From contig JAZGTH010000013.1 of the NCBI GenBank assembly GCA_036877525.1, forward strand, positions 9,986,001-10,050,000: a DNA stretch of 64,000 nucleotides. The letters are read 5' to 3'. Below the pieces are notes generated by a model. That model made no database searches. It was not told the origin of the DNA and worked only from the letters and a program-made list of their open reading frames with translations. Positions 1 through 10,414 of this stretch are shown piece by piece. How positions within the stretch are numbered: position 1 is the stretch's first letter; each line of letters opens with the position of its first letter. The DNA comes from Chromobotia macracanthus. Its lineage: Eukaryota > Chordata > Actinopteri > Cypriniformes > Botiidae. The translations under genes were made by a program, and so were the position numbers.

Positions 1-889
1 ACATTTTCTGGTTCTGATTTTGCTTTGTCAATTAAAAGATTTTAGAGACAGCAAATTATTGCTGAAACAGTATTTATGTATTATGTACTGTAAACAGTAT
101 TATCAGACTGTTATGGCTCTTATTTGGCCCTCTTACTAATCTCTCTTACTTCATCCCCCTGTCACCCATGAACCAATCCATTAGATTCTCAAATAGGAAA
201 ATCAAGTAAAATGGGTTACATTTCAGCTTGTTTTCACACAAGTTTTATTCCTTTAAGAGGAATAGCACAAATTTGGATACTAATTTTTCTGCACCCTGCA
301 CTTGACATAACACAGAACTTGACATAGGGGTGTATTATTTATGAGAATTTACTGTCACTTGATAGTCAGTAAAACAAAAATGCAATCATTAGGAAGAATT
401 ATTAAAATGACTCAATCATAGCAGTTTTGGACAACAAGGTTTACTTTATGGTTTGTTTATAGTTTACTTTTCCATCTTCCATCATTAGGCTATTGAATTG
501 AGAAATATACTGAGAGTAATCTGAAATCTAATACAATCTCTTTTCAGATCAAATTTGCTGTGAGCAGGAATTTGCAATTTATTTTTTATAAATTGCACAC
601 ACACTTATGACTTTTTGGCTACAAGGTTTAATGAAGTTCTTTGGCCTGAATACAACCTTCTCCAAGCTAGACACATGCACAAAAATTGAACATTTAAGTT
701 TTTCATAACATTGGTTTACCACAGGTGTGAGTTGTCCATACCAATTAGTTAGGCATCCACTCTAGTACCCACTCTTAGCTAAACTGGGTACTACTGACTT
801 AACTGCATTTTTAGGAGCTTGACAGTAGCTCAGTTACTATTAAAACTATTAAGTATAGTTTTTTTTAAGTATCTAAATACATTTTCCAG
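1..889. other. AT-rich non-coding stretch
   Basis: No open frame or splice-bounded coding segment stands out on either strand. The sequence is AT-rich with short homopolymer runs and no repeat family I recognise. It may be intron or 3' flank of a gene that ends near 1.3 kb, if the exon candidate there is real. Confidence 0.5.
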
Positions 890-1095
890 TAAGTAGCGTT
901 TTGCTTTTAACAAATCAGCAATGCTTTGAAGCAGCACAGCATTGTCTTATGATTATGTAAAATAGGAGTTTGAGTTGCACAGTCACTTGGCTGTTACGGT
1001 GAAGTAGGGTTTTTAATAGTTCCTACAATAAGGTTACAATAATTAAAATACAATAATATTACAATAAGGTTTTTTGTATTGCCATTATATTTCAA
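890..1095 (+). repeat. Dispersed repeat, copy 1 (partner at 47.7 kb)
   Basis: Shares several ordered blocks with 47700-47985 in the same orientation: CAGCAATGCTTTGAAG, AGCACAGCAT, CACAGTCACTTG, a GAAGTA-GTTTTTAATGGTT-like block, TACAATAAGG and ATATTTCAATAC. The order and spacing are kept, with indels between the blocks. No coding capacity or terminal repeats are visible, so it is left unclassified. Confidence 0.65.
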
Positions 1096-1226
1096 TACAT
1101 TTGTCAGAGTAGCTTGGGAGTGGAAGAGGAAAAGCAGTTAAAAAGGAGTAATTAACTTTTTTGTGATATTTTATGTGGGATTACGGCATGCTGTTTTGAC
1201 TGCACTGTAGTTTCCTTTTTGTACAG

Positions 1227-1316
1227 GGGATTCCTGTGCAATATCCAGAGGAACACATACGTTTCTTTCACCACAAAAACGGACCTTTGGTCTGTGTTCT
1301 CAGTGACACAACATAA
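1227..1316 (+). CDS. Candidate terminal coding exon, unidentified gene (29 aa)
   Basis: A pyrimidine-rich tract ending TTTCCTTTTTGTACAG makes a good splice acceptor at 1225-1226. The following phase-0 frame reads GIPVQYPEEHIRFFHHKNG and on to a TAA at 1314-1316. An AATAAA at 1739-1744 would fit a roughly 430-base 3' UTR. The peptide has balanced, protein-like composition, but I do not recognise the family. Any upstream exons would lie left of the window or in the preceding AT-rich stretch. It could be chance: the frame is short and nothing supports it beyond the splice signal and composition. Confidence 0.35.
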   Translation, partial: GIPVQYPEEHIRFFHHKNGPLVCVLSDTT

Positions 1317-1738
1317 TTTCCAGTTTCAAAACTCCAGACTGCTCATATGCTGCCTTACGTGGACAAATTATCTAGGTGGCAGCAAGATTTTCTATCAAAA
1401 TAGGTGTTGTCAATGAATTCCATGCAGTTAGAAAAATACAAAGTATGAATAGTATTAAAAAGTATAAAAAATACAATTTTCATTGTATGTGTACCATGTG
1501 ATGGTACAATCACTTCTTGAAAATGTCAATGTTTAAAATGGAACTCATTGTCATAGCATGACATGGAAATTTTCCTTTATTATTCATGTTTTATAAATGC
1601 CTCTGTCTGGACGTTATTTTATGTAACCTAATGTGTGGTGGGGTTTCTTTGTCTCTGACCTCAGTTTTCTTTACCTTGACTCACCCCACAACTGTGAACA
1701 TCTGAACAAATTTTAGGTAATGCTGGTTGCTGCAAACT

Positions 1739-1744
1739 AATAAA
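1739..1744 (+). terminator. Possible polyadenylation signal AATAAA
   Basis: An AATAAA hexamer followed by a GT-rich stretch lies about 420 bases after the stop of the candidate terminal exon at 1227-1316. It is meaningful only if that exon is real. Confidence 0.25.
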
Positions 1745-2230
1745 GGGTTTGCTTACACAAAACCAAGAATTCTGTTATCACTTACTCATTTACTTTGTTT
1801 TTGTCTTTTTCCACACAATTCATATTGTGAGCAGCATTACAGTATTTTAAAAGCAGTCCATGTGACTTCTGTGTAATATTCTTGAACTTTCCATATTCTG
1901 AAGCTGTGTGTGAGAAACAGATCAAATTTAAATTCATTATCTGAAAGTCTGCTGCACAAGACTTTGTTGAAATTCACTTCAGCCAAGCTCTAACATCAAT
2001 ATTTTGCACATTCAAATTGTAAGGTCACAATAAGTTGCAAGGCATGACAACAAGCATTTGGCATCATCGATGTAAAATCTGGTCAGATTCTTCAGCAAAT
2101 TACTTTTCATTTAGTTGCTCCTTGCAAAGCTGTTGTGTGGCTTCAGAAATCCTGGACTGCAACACACACATTGAAATTAAATGTAAACAAATTTCAATAT
2201 GCTTTTATTATATCCTTTGTCTTACCATCC
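1745..2230. other. Non-coding stretch
   Basis: AT-rich, with no coding-like or repeat structure that I can support. A longer open frame near 2035-2304 begins at a non-ATG codon, has unbiased composition and runs into the MITE to the right. Confidence 0.45.
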
Positions 2231-2477
2231 TAAAAAATGCCAGGATGTTTTTAATATATGTTTGGGTAAATGTGGACGGAACAAACTGTCGAGTTATAAA
2301 TTAACCTAGCTGTGTTGTTTTAATCCAAAATGCTGGGTTGTTTCAACCTAAATTTTGGTAACAACAACTCGGCACAGGTTTATTTATATTTTCTAATTTA
2401 TAACTTTTATATTTATAATGGTTTGTTCTGTCCACATTTGCCCAACCATGGTTTGGAAACAACCCAGCATTTTTATA
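2231..2477. mobile_element. Palindromic MITE with AACCCAGCATTTTT termini
   Basis: The left arm (AAAATGCCAGGATGTTTTTA, then GGGTAAATGTGGACGGAACAAAC) is mirrored by the right arm (GTTTGTTCTGTCCACATTTGCCC, then AACAACCCAGCATTTTT). A smaller palindromic core, GCTGGGTTGTTTCAACC, lies between them. The whole folds as a long imperfect hairpin. Fold-back elements with a CTGGGTT-type repeat are common in teleosts. There is no coding capacity, so mobilisation would depend on a transposase supplied elsewhere. Confidence 0.6.
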
Positions 2478-2484
2478 AAGTAAA

Positions 2485-2580
2485 GCCATACAGGTTTCTT
2501 TAGGGTGAGTAAATGATGACAGAATTTTTTGAATGAAGTGTTCTTCATTCTGATATGCCAAGACCACTGGTACAAAAAAG
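2485..2580 (-). mobile_element. Half of a GGGATAGTTCACC-type MITE
   Basis: Reading the minus strand, the stretch contains the usual inner sequence of this family: ATCAGAATGAAGAAC, CTGTCATCATTTACTCACCCT, then a block around GTATGGCTTTA. The outer terminal repeat is missing or replaced by the neighbouring palindromic MITE, so this is a truncated copy. Related copies lie at 23126-23310, 26548-26720 and 38480-38678. Confidence 0.55.
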
Positions 2581-2989
2581 GCCAGCAAAACAAATAGCTA
2601 GATGCTATTGCTAGTAGTTGGGGGCAGGAAGTATTAGAGACAGAGACATTGTGATCCTAGGGAACATTTGGCAAAATTTTGTATACACCCATGTGAACAG
2701 GGTAATTCGTCAATATTTTTGGTCCAGATTCCTGGAAGAAAAAGACAGCACAGTTTGAAGTTCATATATTCACTACAAGTTTATGTTATCAACTTTTATG
2801 AGCCTCAAAGCTTACAGACCTGGGCCCTAATCCACTAAAGTCCAATATCAATTTTATTGAAAGGTTTTATAAAAACCTTTTACCAGAAATGGCTTAAAAT
2901 GATTTACTGGTGTTTAACTGATTCTGTTTAACTGATAAAATTATTTACTGGTTTTCCTTTAAAGCAGTTATACTCAACAGTGACACCTT

Positions 2990-3360
2990 ACCTAATCTCT
3001 GCACATTATGCTCTAAGCACTTTCCGCTGGGCCAACGCTACACTTAAGAGCCCTTTAGGAATACATCATCCACCCTTGGAGAGGAAAATCTGACCTGTGA
3101 CCTTATCTTCACCCTGCTGCTGATAACTGCACAGCCCCCTCCCAGCCACATCCCTCTAAATGCTCCTTTATGACTCACCCTGTGGCCCGGCAGAGGTGGA
3201 GGGCCCAGTGTGCAGTATGGCATTACTTAGGCTGAGTAATTTATTGGGGAACTAAGTGTTTCTATTTGCAGCCAGGGCCACTAAAGACAAGCAGAACCAA
3301 GGTTTCTGGGACCCCTCTGGAAAAAATAATGATGCGGTGGGAGGCTGGCTGCTTGCCTGA
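2990..3360 (+). other. GC-richer island with a possible terminal exon
   Basis: This stretch stands out from its AT-rich surroundings. Inside it, a TTTCTATTTGCAG acceptor (AG at 3270-3271) opens a frame from 3272 to a TGA at 3358-3360. The peptide contains TKDKQNQGFWDPSGKNND. The first codon would be split, with two bases contributed by this exon. I do not recognise the peptide. It may be a short terminal exon, a conserved non-coding element or chance. No further exon is obvious nearby. Confidence 0.25.
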
Positions 3361-4437
3361 CAAAATCTGTTTATATAGATTGGATTTTAATGAATACATA
3401 ATTCAGTGATCATATGTACAGACAGAAGAAAATATAGGCCCTTGCATACTCATAAGAATGCTATTACTCAAATTGGATTTTAGAGTGGTGCTTGCCTGTG
3501 CAAAATTTAGACTAGGGTGTTGTGGGTAGATGTCAGACTAATTTTATGGGGCTGTTAAGGTGTTCTGAGTAGTTTTTAGGTCATTGCTATCTGGCTGGGG
3601 TGTACAGGTGGTTGCAAACTGGCCCAAGTTAAAAGAGTCCAACACCATATCTCTCTGATATTCTGGTCCCTATATGCTTTGGTGCATCCTTCACTGTCAG
3701 ACTATGGGATTTTTGTCCATTTTATCATTTGTTAAGCAAAAAGAAGTCTGATGATTTGTCAAAATAAAGACACATCATCTCTCCTCAACAAGCTAAAAAG
3801 GTTAAGCCATTATTTACCAAAATTACACCTGTGTAGCACAAATGGTGTTTTGTTCAAACACAACCCTAATTATGAACAACAGCATTAGTGACAACAGCAA
3901 CAGTGATTATTGCCTCAGTAAGCACAGTTATAATTTTATTCATTGTTATGTTGCCTATTTTGAAAGTGTGAAAAAAAGCATAACTTGCTGGGTTGAGCGA
4001 TGCAGAAATGTTTAATTTCAAGTAACTATCCATAATCAAGTAAACCATTTAAAAGTGAATGTGTAACTTCAAGACTGTGGTCCCCACAAAATAAATGTGC
4101 AGTTTGCAATACTAAGAATGATATTGAGAAAAGGTATTTTGAGGCAACTGGGACTTTCCTAGATTAATTACTTCCAGTTTTAAAATACATAGTAGATCGT
4201 AATGATTATATATCAGGGCACAATATTCTGATACTCACAAATTTGAAAGGAAAGCTCATGCAGAATAACAATTCTCTGGCATGTGAAGTATTTGCGCTTA
4301 CAGTAATTTAGTAAAAGCAAGAACTGTGGACTGCGCCACCAACTTCAGAAAGGTGTAAGAAACCAGATAAGTGTCATACTGAGATCTTAAATAGTTGTTT
4401 CTTATGAAATTGATCAGATCTGATAAAATGCATATAC
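3361..4437. other. Non-coding stretch left of the Tc1 element
   Basis: AT-rich, with no clear coding segment or repeat boundary. The one longish frame on the minus strand (3866-4048) is hydrophobic low-complexity sequence and looks like chance. Confidence 0.45.
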
Positions 4438-5360
4438 ACTCACTGGCCACTTTATTAGGTACACCTTGCTAGTACCGGATTGGACCACTTTTGTCTTCAG
4501 AACTGCCTTAATTCTTCATGGCATAGATTCAACAAGGTGCAGATTTGTTGGCTGCACATCCATGATGCAAATCTCCCGTTCCACCACATCCCAAAGGTGC
4601 TCTATTGGATTGAGATCTGGTGACTGTGTTGGCCATGTGAGTAAAGTGAACTCATTGTCATAATCAAGAAACCAGTCTGAGAAGATTTGAGCTTTGTGAC
4701 ATGGTGTATTATCCTGCTGGAAGTAGCCATCAGAAGATGGGTACACTGTAGTCATAAAGGGATGGACATGGTCAGCAACAATACTCAGGTAGGCTGTGGC
4801 GTTTAAATGATGCTCAGTTGGTACTAAGGGCCCTAAAGTGTGCCAATAAAATATTCCCCACACCATTACACCACCACCACCAGCCTGAACCGTTGAAACA
4901 ATGAATCCATGCTTTCATGTTCTTTACGCCAAATTCTGGCCCTACCATCTGAATGTCGCAGCAGAAATCGAGACTCATCAGACTAGGCCAATCTGTCTGC
5001 CTATTCCCCTCTGACATCAACAAGGCATTTTCATCCACACAACTGGCGCTCACTGGAAATTTTCTCTTTTTCGGACCATTCTCTGTAAACCCTAGAGATG
5101 GTTGTGCATGAAAATTCCCAGTAGATCAGCAGTTTCTGAAATACTTAGACCAGCCTGTCTGGCACCAACAACCATTCCACATTCAAAGTCACTTAAATCT
5201 CCTTTCTTCCCCATTCTGATGCTCAGTTTGAACCTCAGCAAGTCATCTTCACCACATCTAGATGCCTAAATGCATGTAGTTGCTGTCATGTGATTGGCTA
5301 ATTAGCAATTTGTTTTACCAAGCAATGGAACAGGTGTACCTAATGATGTACCCTATTCAA
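4438..5360 (-). mobile_element. Tc1/mariner-type element, decayed, transposase on minus strand
   Basis: The left end carries a terminal repeat, CACTGGCCACTTTATTAGGTACACC, at about 4440-4465. A degenerate mirror, AGGTGTACCTAATGATGTACC, lies near 5332-5352. The minus strand between them encodes pieces of a DDE transposase. The C-terminal half (4516-4866) has QQDNTPCHKA and WPTQSPDLNPIEHLWD, the typical second catalytic Asp region and the NPIEHLW motif. N-terminal pieces (4814-5053) lie in another frame, so the gene is frameshifted. The right terminal repeat is damaged, so the copy is probably immobile. Confidence 0.85.
4516..4866 (-). pseudogene. Tc1-like transposase, C-terminal half
   Basis: The 116-codon frame covers the catalytic half of a Tc1 family transposase: a MVWG start region, a GYFQQDNTPCHKA block holding the second catalytic Asp, and SPDLNPIEHLWD. 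The N-terminal helix-turn-helix part and the first catalytic Asp are not in this frame; related coding lies at 4814-5053 in a different frame. A full-length family member is about 340 residues, so this is a frameshifted fragment inside its transposon. Confidence 0.8.
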
Positions 5361-5634
5361 AACCAAAGAAACATAAACTGTTTTTTTAGACAGCTGGTGA
5401 TTTTGTGTTCATCCCTACATGGACCTTCAGTGTTTAGGTATGAATACTTAAGGTATAAGGTATTACAGTCACAATGAGGACATTCATGCTGAGACAGAGA
5501 GCTTTGCGAGGTTTTACACCTTTATATACCCTTTTCACTTTAAGTCCACATACAATTTATAAAACCCTTCTAGTGTTTCAATGTTTACCAGAGCACATTT
5601 GATTTTTGAAATAGAGTACCAAATTTGCCTTTTA
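5361..5634. other. Spacer between Tc1 and L2 copies
   Basis: No coding or repeat structure recognised in this short spacer. Confidence 0.4.
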
Positions 5635-6345
5635 TAAGATAAGGAAAATCTGGCTTTATCTCATTGAACATGTGACACAGCTCCTTGTCCAGGCCTTTGT
5701 CACTTCTAGGCTGGACTATTGCAATGCTCTGTTGGCCAGACTTCCAGCATGGGCACTCAAGATTCAGAGTGCAGCAGCTCGACTGGTCTTCAAAGAGCTT
5801 AAAAGAGCCCACATCACACCTCTTCTCATTACCTTTCACTGGCTACCAGTTGCTGCATGCATCAAGTTCAAATCTCTACTCCTTGCATATAAAGCCACTA
5901 CTGGCTCTGAACCAGCCTACCTTCACAAACTCATTCACATCTACACCCCTTCCAGACCCCTTCCTACAATCAGTGAAAGAATGTCGCCTTGTAATACCCT
6001 CTTCAAAGGGCACACAATCATCTTCACTATCTCTCGCTGGTGGAATGTTCTTCCAAACTCGGTTCGGTCTACTGCATCCCTCACTGTATTCAAGAAACAC
6101 CTAAAAACCTGCCTCTTCCACAAATACCTAACATAGGTATGACAGAAAAAATTAACCTTTTTCTCCTCTATCCCAACAGGTATCACCCCTCAAGCATTGA
6201 AATGTTGTACTCATGGTAAAAATTGTAATGTGTATGGCTGATGTTGTTGCCTCCATATGATTTACCGTTTCTATGTTTTCCTCACCTTGTAAGTCGCTTT
6301 GGATAAAAGTGTCTGCTAAATGCCTAAATGTAAATGCAATTTGGT
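5635..6345 (+). mobile_element. LINE L2-like 3' end with reverse-transcriptase C-terminus
   Basis: A 154-codon frame (5672-6136) begins TQLLVQAFVTSRLDYCNALL and continues through FHWLPVAACIKFKSLLLAYKA and LPNSVRSTASLTVFKKHLKT. This is the C-terminal part of an L2/CR1-type ORF2 downstream of the catalytic YxDD palm motif. The 3' tail TAAGTCGCTTTGGATAAAAG ... GTCTGCTAAATG ends in an AAATGTAAATG run, typical of fish L2-like elements. The copy is 5'-truncated, as is usual for LINE insertions. Confidence 0.88.
5672..6136 (+). pseudogene. L2-like ORF2 fragment
   Basis: Open for 154 codons, but it carries only the region after the reverse-transcriptase palm: the RLDYCNALL block, the HWLPV block and the C-terminal LPNSVR ... 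FKKHLKTCLFHKYL block. The endonuclease and most of the RT are absent. The intact frame suggests a fairly young insertion. Equivalent regions occur at 32201-32856 (minus) and 53065-53460 (plus). Confidence 0.85.
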
Positions 6346-6784
6346 ACCTATTTGGAATATAGCAGACAGTTTCCTTTCCAATGCAAATACAGTGACAGTC
6401 CCCCTGCAGGTATGTGGGGATAGGTTTACCCCCGTGATGCTATTAGGGCTAAATGGAGTGTTGAATTTTGTAGAAGTGTTTAGAGGACTTAAAATGATAG
6501 GTATAGCCTCGTCATAAAGACTTGCTAGATGCAAGAGAGGCAGCTAATATGAAAAAAGTGGTTTTAAGCAAACACATTTCCCTGAGTGGCCTGTAGCAAA
6601 CTAGAGTGAGAGGAAGCAACACCTGCAGCAAGCCAACACATGACTCAGGCTCCTCACTCAGACATGTTGTAATTGGGCTGTTTTCTTGTGCAACCTTTGT
6701 ATTTCTTTTTGCCTAAATTAGCACCACAGACAAAAATAAAAATCTCAGTTTTACAAGATCTTACAACTAGATTTAATGCGAGTG
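6346..6784. other. Spacer before the DIRS element
   Basis: No gene seen. The sequence includes CTGCAGG-rich non-coding DNA and an AT-rich stretch. It may contain the 3' flank of the L2 insertion. Confidence 0.4.
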
Positions 6785-7141
6785 CTTCTTGACGCTATGG
6801 GGGAATGTGCTTCAGGCGCGTAGACAGGTCAAGGTCATGTGACATAGCACCACAAACCAAAATACGTCATCAGATTCAAGTCCAAAGGAATGCCGTGCAG
6901 GCGAGACCAAGATGTGGCAAAGCGATGCAGCATCTTGTTCCCCATCTCAGGGAACAGGGTTACATACGTAACCTGAGTAATTCAACGCTGCGTCAGCTTG
7001 ACACTATGGGGAAGTAATATCCACTATGCCACAGTGAGGAAAGGCCTGCCCCAAATGCTGTGAAACATTGGCACAGAGCATAGGAGCAGCTTTAGACTTG
7101 TCATCCCAGGAGGACCTGAGCGCCTGGAGTTGAGTTCAAGC

Positions 7142-7933
7142 CTAAACTATAACATTTAATAAGTGTGCGAAGAGGACCAGCCTGCCACAGCACAAACCAC
7201 TTAGACAGAGGCTAGACAGAGACTTAGATGATGCTACACCGCTGGTAGAATTGGCTCTAATGCCCAAAGGTGACACAAGGTCACAGGCCTCATAGGCCAG
7301 GGTAATAGCATCTGTGATCCAGGTGCTGTTTTGTAACAGCATTACCTCGGTTGCGGCCACCAAAACAGACTAAGAGCTGAAAGGTCTTACGCCACTGGCC
7401 TGAGCGGTGGACATAGATCCTCAAGGCTCTAACTGGACACAACGAATGAAGCCTCTCCTGCTCCGGCAAATCAAACGGCAGAGGACAGAAGGCTTGAAGT
7501 ACCACCGGGTGACCAGCTGCAGTGGGCACCCTGGGTAATATAATCTGGTCTAGGGTGCAAAATGGCTTTAACAAAGCCAGGGGCAAATCCAAGCAGGCAG
7601 GATCTACAGATAGAGCCTGTAGATCTCCTACTCTTTTGAGCAATAAAGGGGCCAAAAGAAGAGCCACCATCAGAGTCAGAAACTTATCCAAGGCTGACTC
7701 CATAAAGGGACCCACATGTGACAGAAAGGCCTCAGCCATCTGGTACCACACAGAAAATGAGACACCAAAGGGTGTCTTCCAATAGAGGCTCCATCAACAG
7801 GTTCATGGCTAGCAGACACGGCGGCCACATAAATCTTCAGGGTGGTGGGAGCCAACCTTACAGAGAGGTGTTCTTGAAGGAACTCCAGCACTGAACCAAG
7901 TGTCAACATGGTGTCGCCCGCAGGACAACACAA
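7142..7933 (-). pseudogene. DIRS tyrosine recombinase (YR), broken
   Basis: Minus-strand frames give the core of a phage-integrase-like recombinase as found in DIRS elements: VLEFLQEHLSVRLAPTTLKI, then VALLLAPLLLKRVGDLQALS with the first catalytic Arg after LLLK, VVLQAFCPLPFDLPEQERL, CPVRALRIYVHRSGQWRK, and ITLAYEACDLVSPLGIRANS. In the last block the usual His-x-x-Arg reads NSTSG, so key residues are lost. Two or more frameshifts separate the pieces. In active elements the enzyme integrates a circular cDNA without a DDE integrase. Confidence 0.8.
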
Positions 7934-8977
7934 AGAGTTGCCACTTCAGGGCATACAGTCTCCTAGTAGATGGGGCTCTGGAACTCAGAATGGTCTCTAC
8001 AACCTCAGTTGGAAGGCCAGAATTTAAGAGCTGGCTCCCCTCAGGGGCCAGACCCACAGTTTTCAGATCTTTGGCCCGGGGTGAAAGAGTGACCCCCGTG
8101 ACCGGCCACGTGTGTACCATGACATCCAGCCCCAAGGAAGCTGGATGAGTGAGGCTGAACCAGAGGGCACAGTGTCGACTCCTCGGAAGCGAACAAATCC
8201 ACCTCTGCTCTGCCAAATAGACTCCACCAATGTATGGAGCCTCCATTCCCCGGGCCTCAGCCCCTGCCTCGACAGGATATCTGCTCCCAGATTCGCATAC
8301 CCTGGGATATTCATCGCTTTGATGGAGAGCAGCCTGGTCTCTGCCCAAAGAAGGATCTGCTGTGCCAGCCTGAGCAGGGGGCGCGAACGCAGTCCTCCTT
8401 AATGATTCAGGTATAAGACCACTGTGGTGTTGTTCATACAGACTAGGACGTGTTGGCCCTCGAGGTGTGGGAAGAAGTGTTTCAATGCCAGAAACACCGC
8501 CCTCATTTCCAGACAGTTTATGTGCCAGGGGAGATGAGGGTCCTTCCACTGACCACAGAATGGGCAGCCATCGAGAACCGCACCCAAGCCCATGAGGGAG
8601 GCATCCATCGTAAGAATCCTGCTATGGCATAGCGCTCCTAGAGTGGGACCCAAGGTAAGAAACCGGGGTCTGAGCCACATAGAAAGGGTACGCAGCCCTC
8701 GGCATGTAACCCTCACCATCCTTAATGGATGTATTTTGGGATGAAACTCACCTTTCCTTAGCCAAGAGTCGGACCCAAGGTGAGAAACCAGGGTCTAAAC
8801 CACATAGAAAGGGTACAAAACCCTCAGCGTGTAACCCTTACCATCTTTAACAGATGGATTTTGAGATGAAACCCAATTTTTTTTTAGCCAGAACTGAAAC
8901 AGTCTCATATGCAGTAGGCCAATGTGAAAGTATGTGTCCTTCAGATCTAATGTGACAAACCAGCCCTTGGGAGCCAA
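7809..8977 (-). pseudogene. DIRS reverse transcriptase/RNase H region, broken
   Basis: Minus-strand frames contain the RT segment FVTLDLKDTYFH (8795-8977), RNase H-like sequence with LTMDASLMGLGAVLDGCPF (8399-8719), MNIPGYANLGADILSRQG (8063-8314), and a segment leading into RRLYALKWQLFVLSCG at the recombinase N-terminus (7809-8549). The RT palm YxDD box is missing. Between the RT and RNase H parts a roughly 125-base stretch is tandemly duplicated (8646 onward repeated from 8771). Confidence 0.8.
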
Positions 8978-9339
8978 ACTGAATTCTGTACCCTCTGTCT
9001 GTTGTAGTCAACAGCGGATAAACTGGGCAAAAGTTTCCATGCTGCCAGAAAATCCGAGAGAGGTATCATTCTCTCTACCTGTCCAGTCTCCTGATTTAGA
9101 GAACTGGCAGGAGGTATCTGTACATGAAAGAGAGAAGATGGGACAGATATAGTATAGTGCTGAAATTGAGCACACATGAAATAGTCAGTAAAATGGGATT
9201 ATGCCTGACATAAAGTGCATTACTATTAACCGCTTGACAATGCACAGAATCCTATAAAACACTGAGATGTTATTTTTTAACAATATTTTGCCCACTGTGT
9301 TATAGTATAGTCTATTCACTGTTTCTTTTTATCGTGTAG

Positions 9340-9423
9340 ATGCCAAGCAATGAAAAATGTGTTGCTGAAAACAATGTCATTTGCAGTAGTGTGTTCGGTT
9401 GCAGGAGTCAATGCAGACCTGAG
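9340..9423 (+). other. Splice-bounded 84-base segment, possible Cys-rich exon
   Basis: A pyrimidine-rich acceptor (TTTCTTTTTATCGTGTAG) and a strong donor (GAG|GTAAGG) bracket 28 complete codons starting ATG: MPSNEKCVAENNVICSSVFG followed by CRSQCRPE. Four cysteines in a short span recall the start of a THAP or other small zinc-binding module, but the pattern is not diagnostic. No partner exon was found. It could be a relic of a transposase gene or chance. Confidence 0.22.
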
Positions 9424-10159
9424 GTAAGGAAATGATAAAGGACATCCATTGGGAGCTTTATTAAAGCTCAACAGTTGGGCTCCAGAAGTATCCAGGCCAT
9501 TCAAAACTTCACTGAAATACAGTTTCAGCAATACCGTATAAACTTTAGGACAGATCTACTGTACCATACATTCTGAGTTTGTAAATTATGGTCTGTGCCT
9601 CTGTAGACAGCATAAGTAGTTTGAACTTTATTTCTAAAATGTGCTTAATTGCCAAATTGTGAACTGTATTTCAACTTCTAGGTTCATTACTTATGAACTA
9701 CAATCATTACTTATGAACTACAAGTGTGTGCTGGTTTTTATGTCTATACAAACACTCTCCTCTGCCTGTGTTGTCTTATTTTTGTTTTGGGGTGCTCTAG
9801 ATGCAACCTTTTGCCTGTGGATGTGTAGACCCCAGCTAATAATGACTTGCAGGTGAGGGGCTTCTGCTTCTACCGATTTTTTTACCCTTAAGAAGAGGGG
9901 CCAAGTTTAAATATTGTAACAGAAAAGTAACAGAAAAGCTGGCATAGTGCACCTTTAAGGTTTAGCTCTGGAGATTTACGTACCCATAGCCTATAGACCA
10001 CACTTTCTCTCATAGGGATGGATGTTTTGAAGGAGTTCCTCTCTATCCTGCGCTCCTATTGGCTGATTTTTCTTCATTATTTGGTCCAAATCATCCATTT
10101 AAAAATAAAATTGTAATTTTTTAATTTCTAAATTTGGCTTGAGAAAACCAACACATTGT
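9424..10159. other. Non-coding stretch
   Basis: Includes a 20-base direct duplication near 9683-9722 (CATTACTTATGAACTACAA twice). No support for coding. Confidence 0.4.
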
Positions 10160-10194
10160 TATTTCTTTTAATCTTATTATTATTGTTATTATGT

Positions 10195-10260
10195 TGGCTT
10201 GAGAGAGTTTTAGCATGATGTTAGAAAACATGCTAGCATCATGTTATCTTACCCATGAAG
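10195..10260. repeat. Short dispersed repeat with CATGCTAGCATCATG motif
   Basis: Contains AGCATGATGTTAG and CATGCTAGCATCATGTTA. The same motif recurs, in larger tandem-like form, at 25860-25960. This is a common teleost repeat signature; no element boundary is clear. Confidence 0.4.
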
Positions 10261-10292
10261 ATGAGTCAAATGCGCCATCTTCAGAATGTTAC

Positions 10293-10414
10293 CTGTTTGA
10301 GCTCTCGGGCCTTTGCTTCAGTCACAGTGGGCTTTAGTACATGCAGCTGCATATGCAGCTGAGTCAGTTCACCAGCAGGCACCTCCACTGGAACATCTGT
10401 ATTCTGTCCATAAC
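10293..10414 (-). CDS. Orphan coding exon, coiled-coil-like, gene unidentified
   Basis: On the minus strand CTGCCATTTGTCTTCAG is a strong acceptor and CAAACAG|GTAACA a good donor. The 122 bases between them carry two bases of a split codon followed by 40 complete codons without a stop. The peptide reads YGQNTDVPVEVPAGELTQLH and then MQLHVLKPTVTEAKARELKQ. Its second half is a likely amphipathic helix rich in Leu, Lys, Glu and Gln. The two other frames contain stops or poor composition. The rest of the gene must lie in transposon-filled flanks or outside the window. In human, CCDC13 lies near CYP8B1, so a ccdc13-like gene is one guess, but I cannot confirm it from sequence. Confidence 0.6.

Larger units (their letters stand above)
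6785..9180 (-). mobile_element. DIRS-type YR retrotransposon, decayed, minus strand
   Basis: The minus strand encodes, in order from high to low coordinate, a gag/RT junction segment (IPLSDFLAAWKLLP, 8947-9177), an RT fragment (GWFVTLDLKDTYFH), an RNase H region (LTMDASLMGLGAVLDG ... HINCLEMRAVFLALKHFFPH), a DILSRQGLRPGEW segment, and a tyrosine recombinase. The low-coordinate end (6785-7016) has CTATGGGG, TGTTCCCCATCTCAGGGAACA and GTTACATACGTAAC, typical of DIRS terminal regions. Frames are broken repeatedly and most of the RT palm is deleted, so the copy is inactive. Confidence 0.88.
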
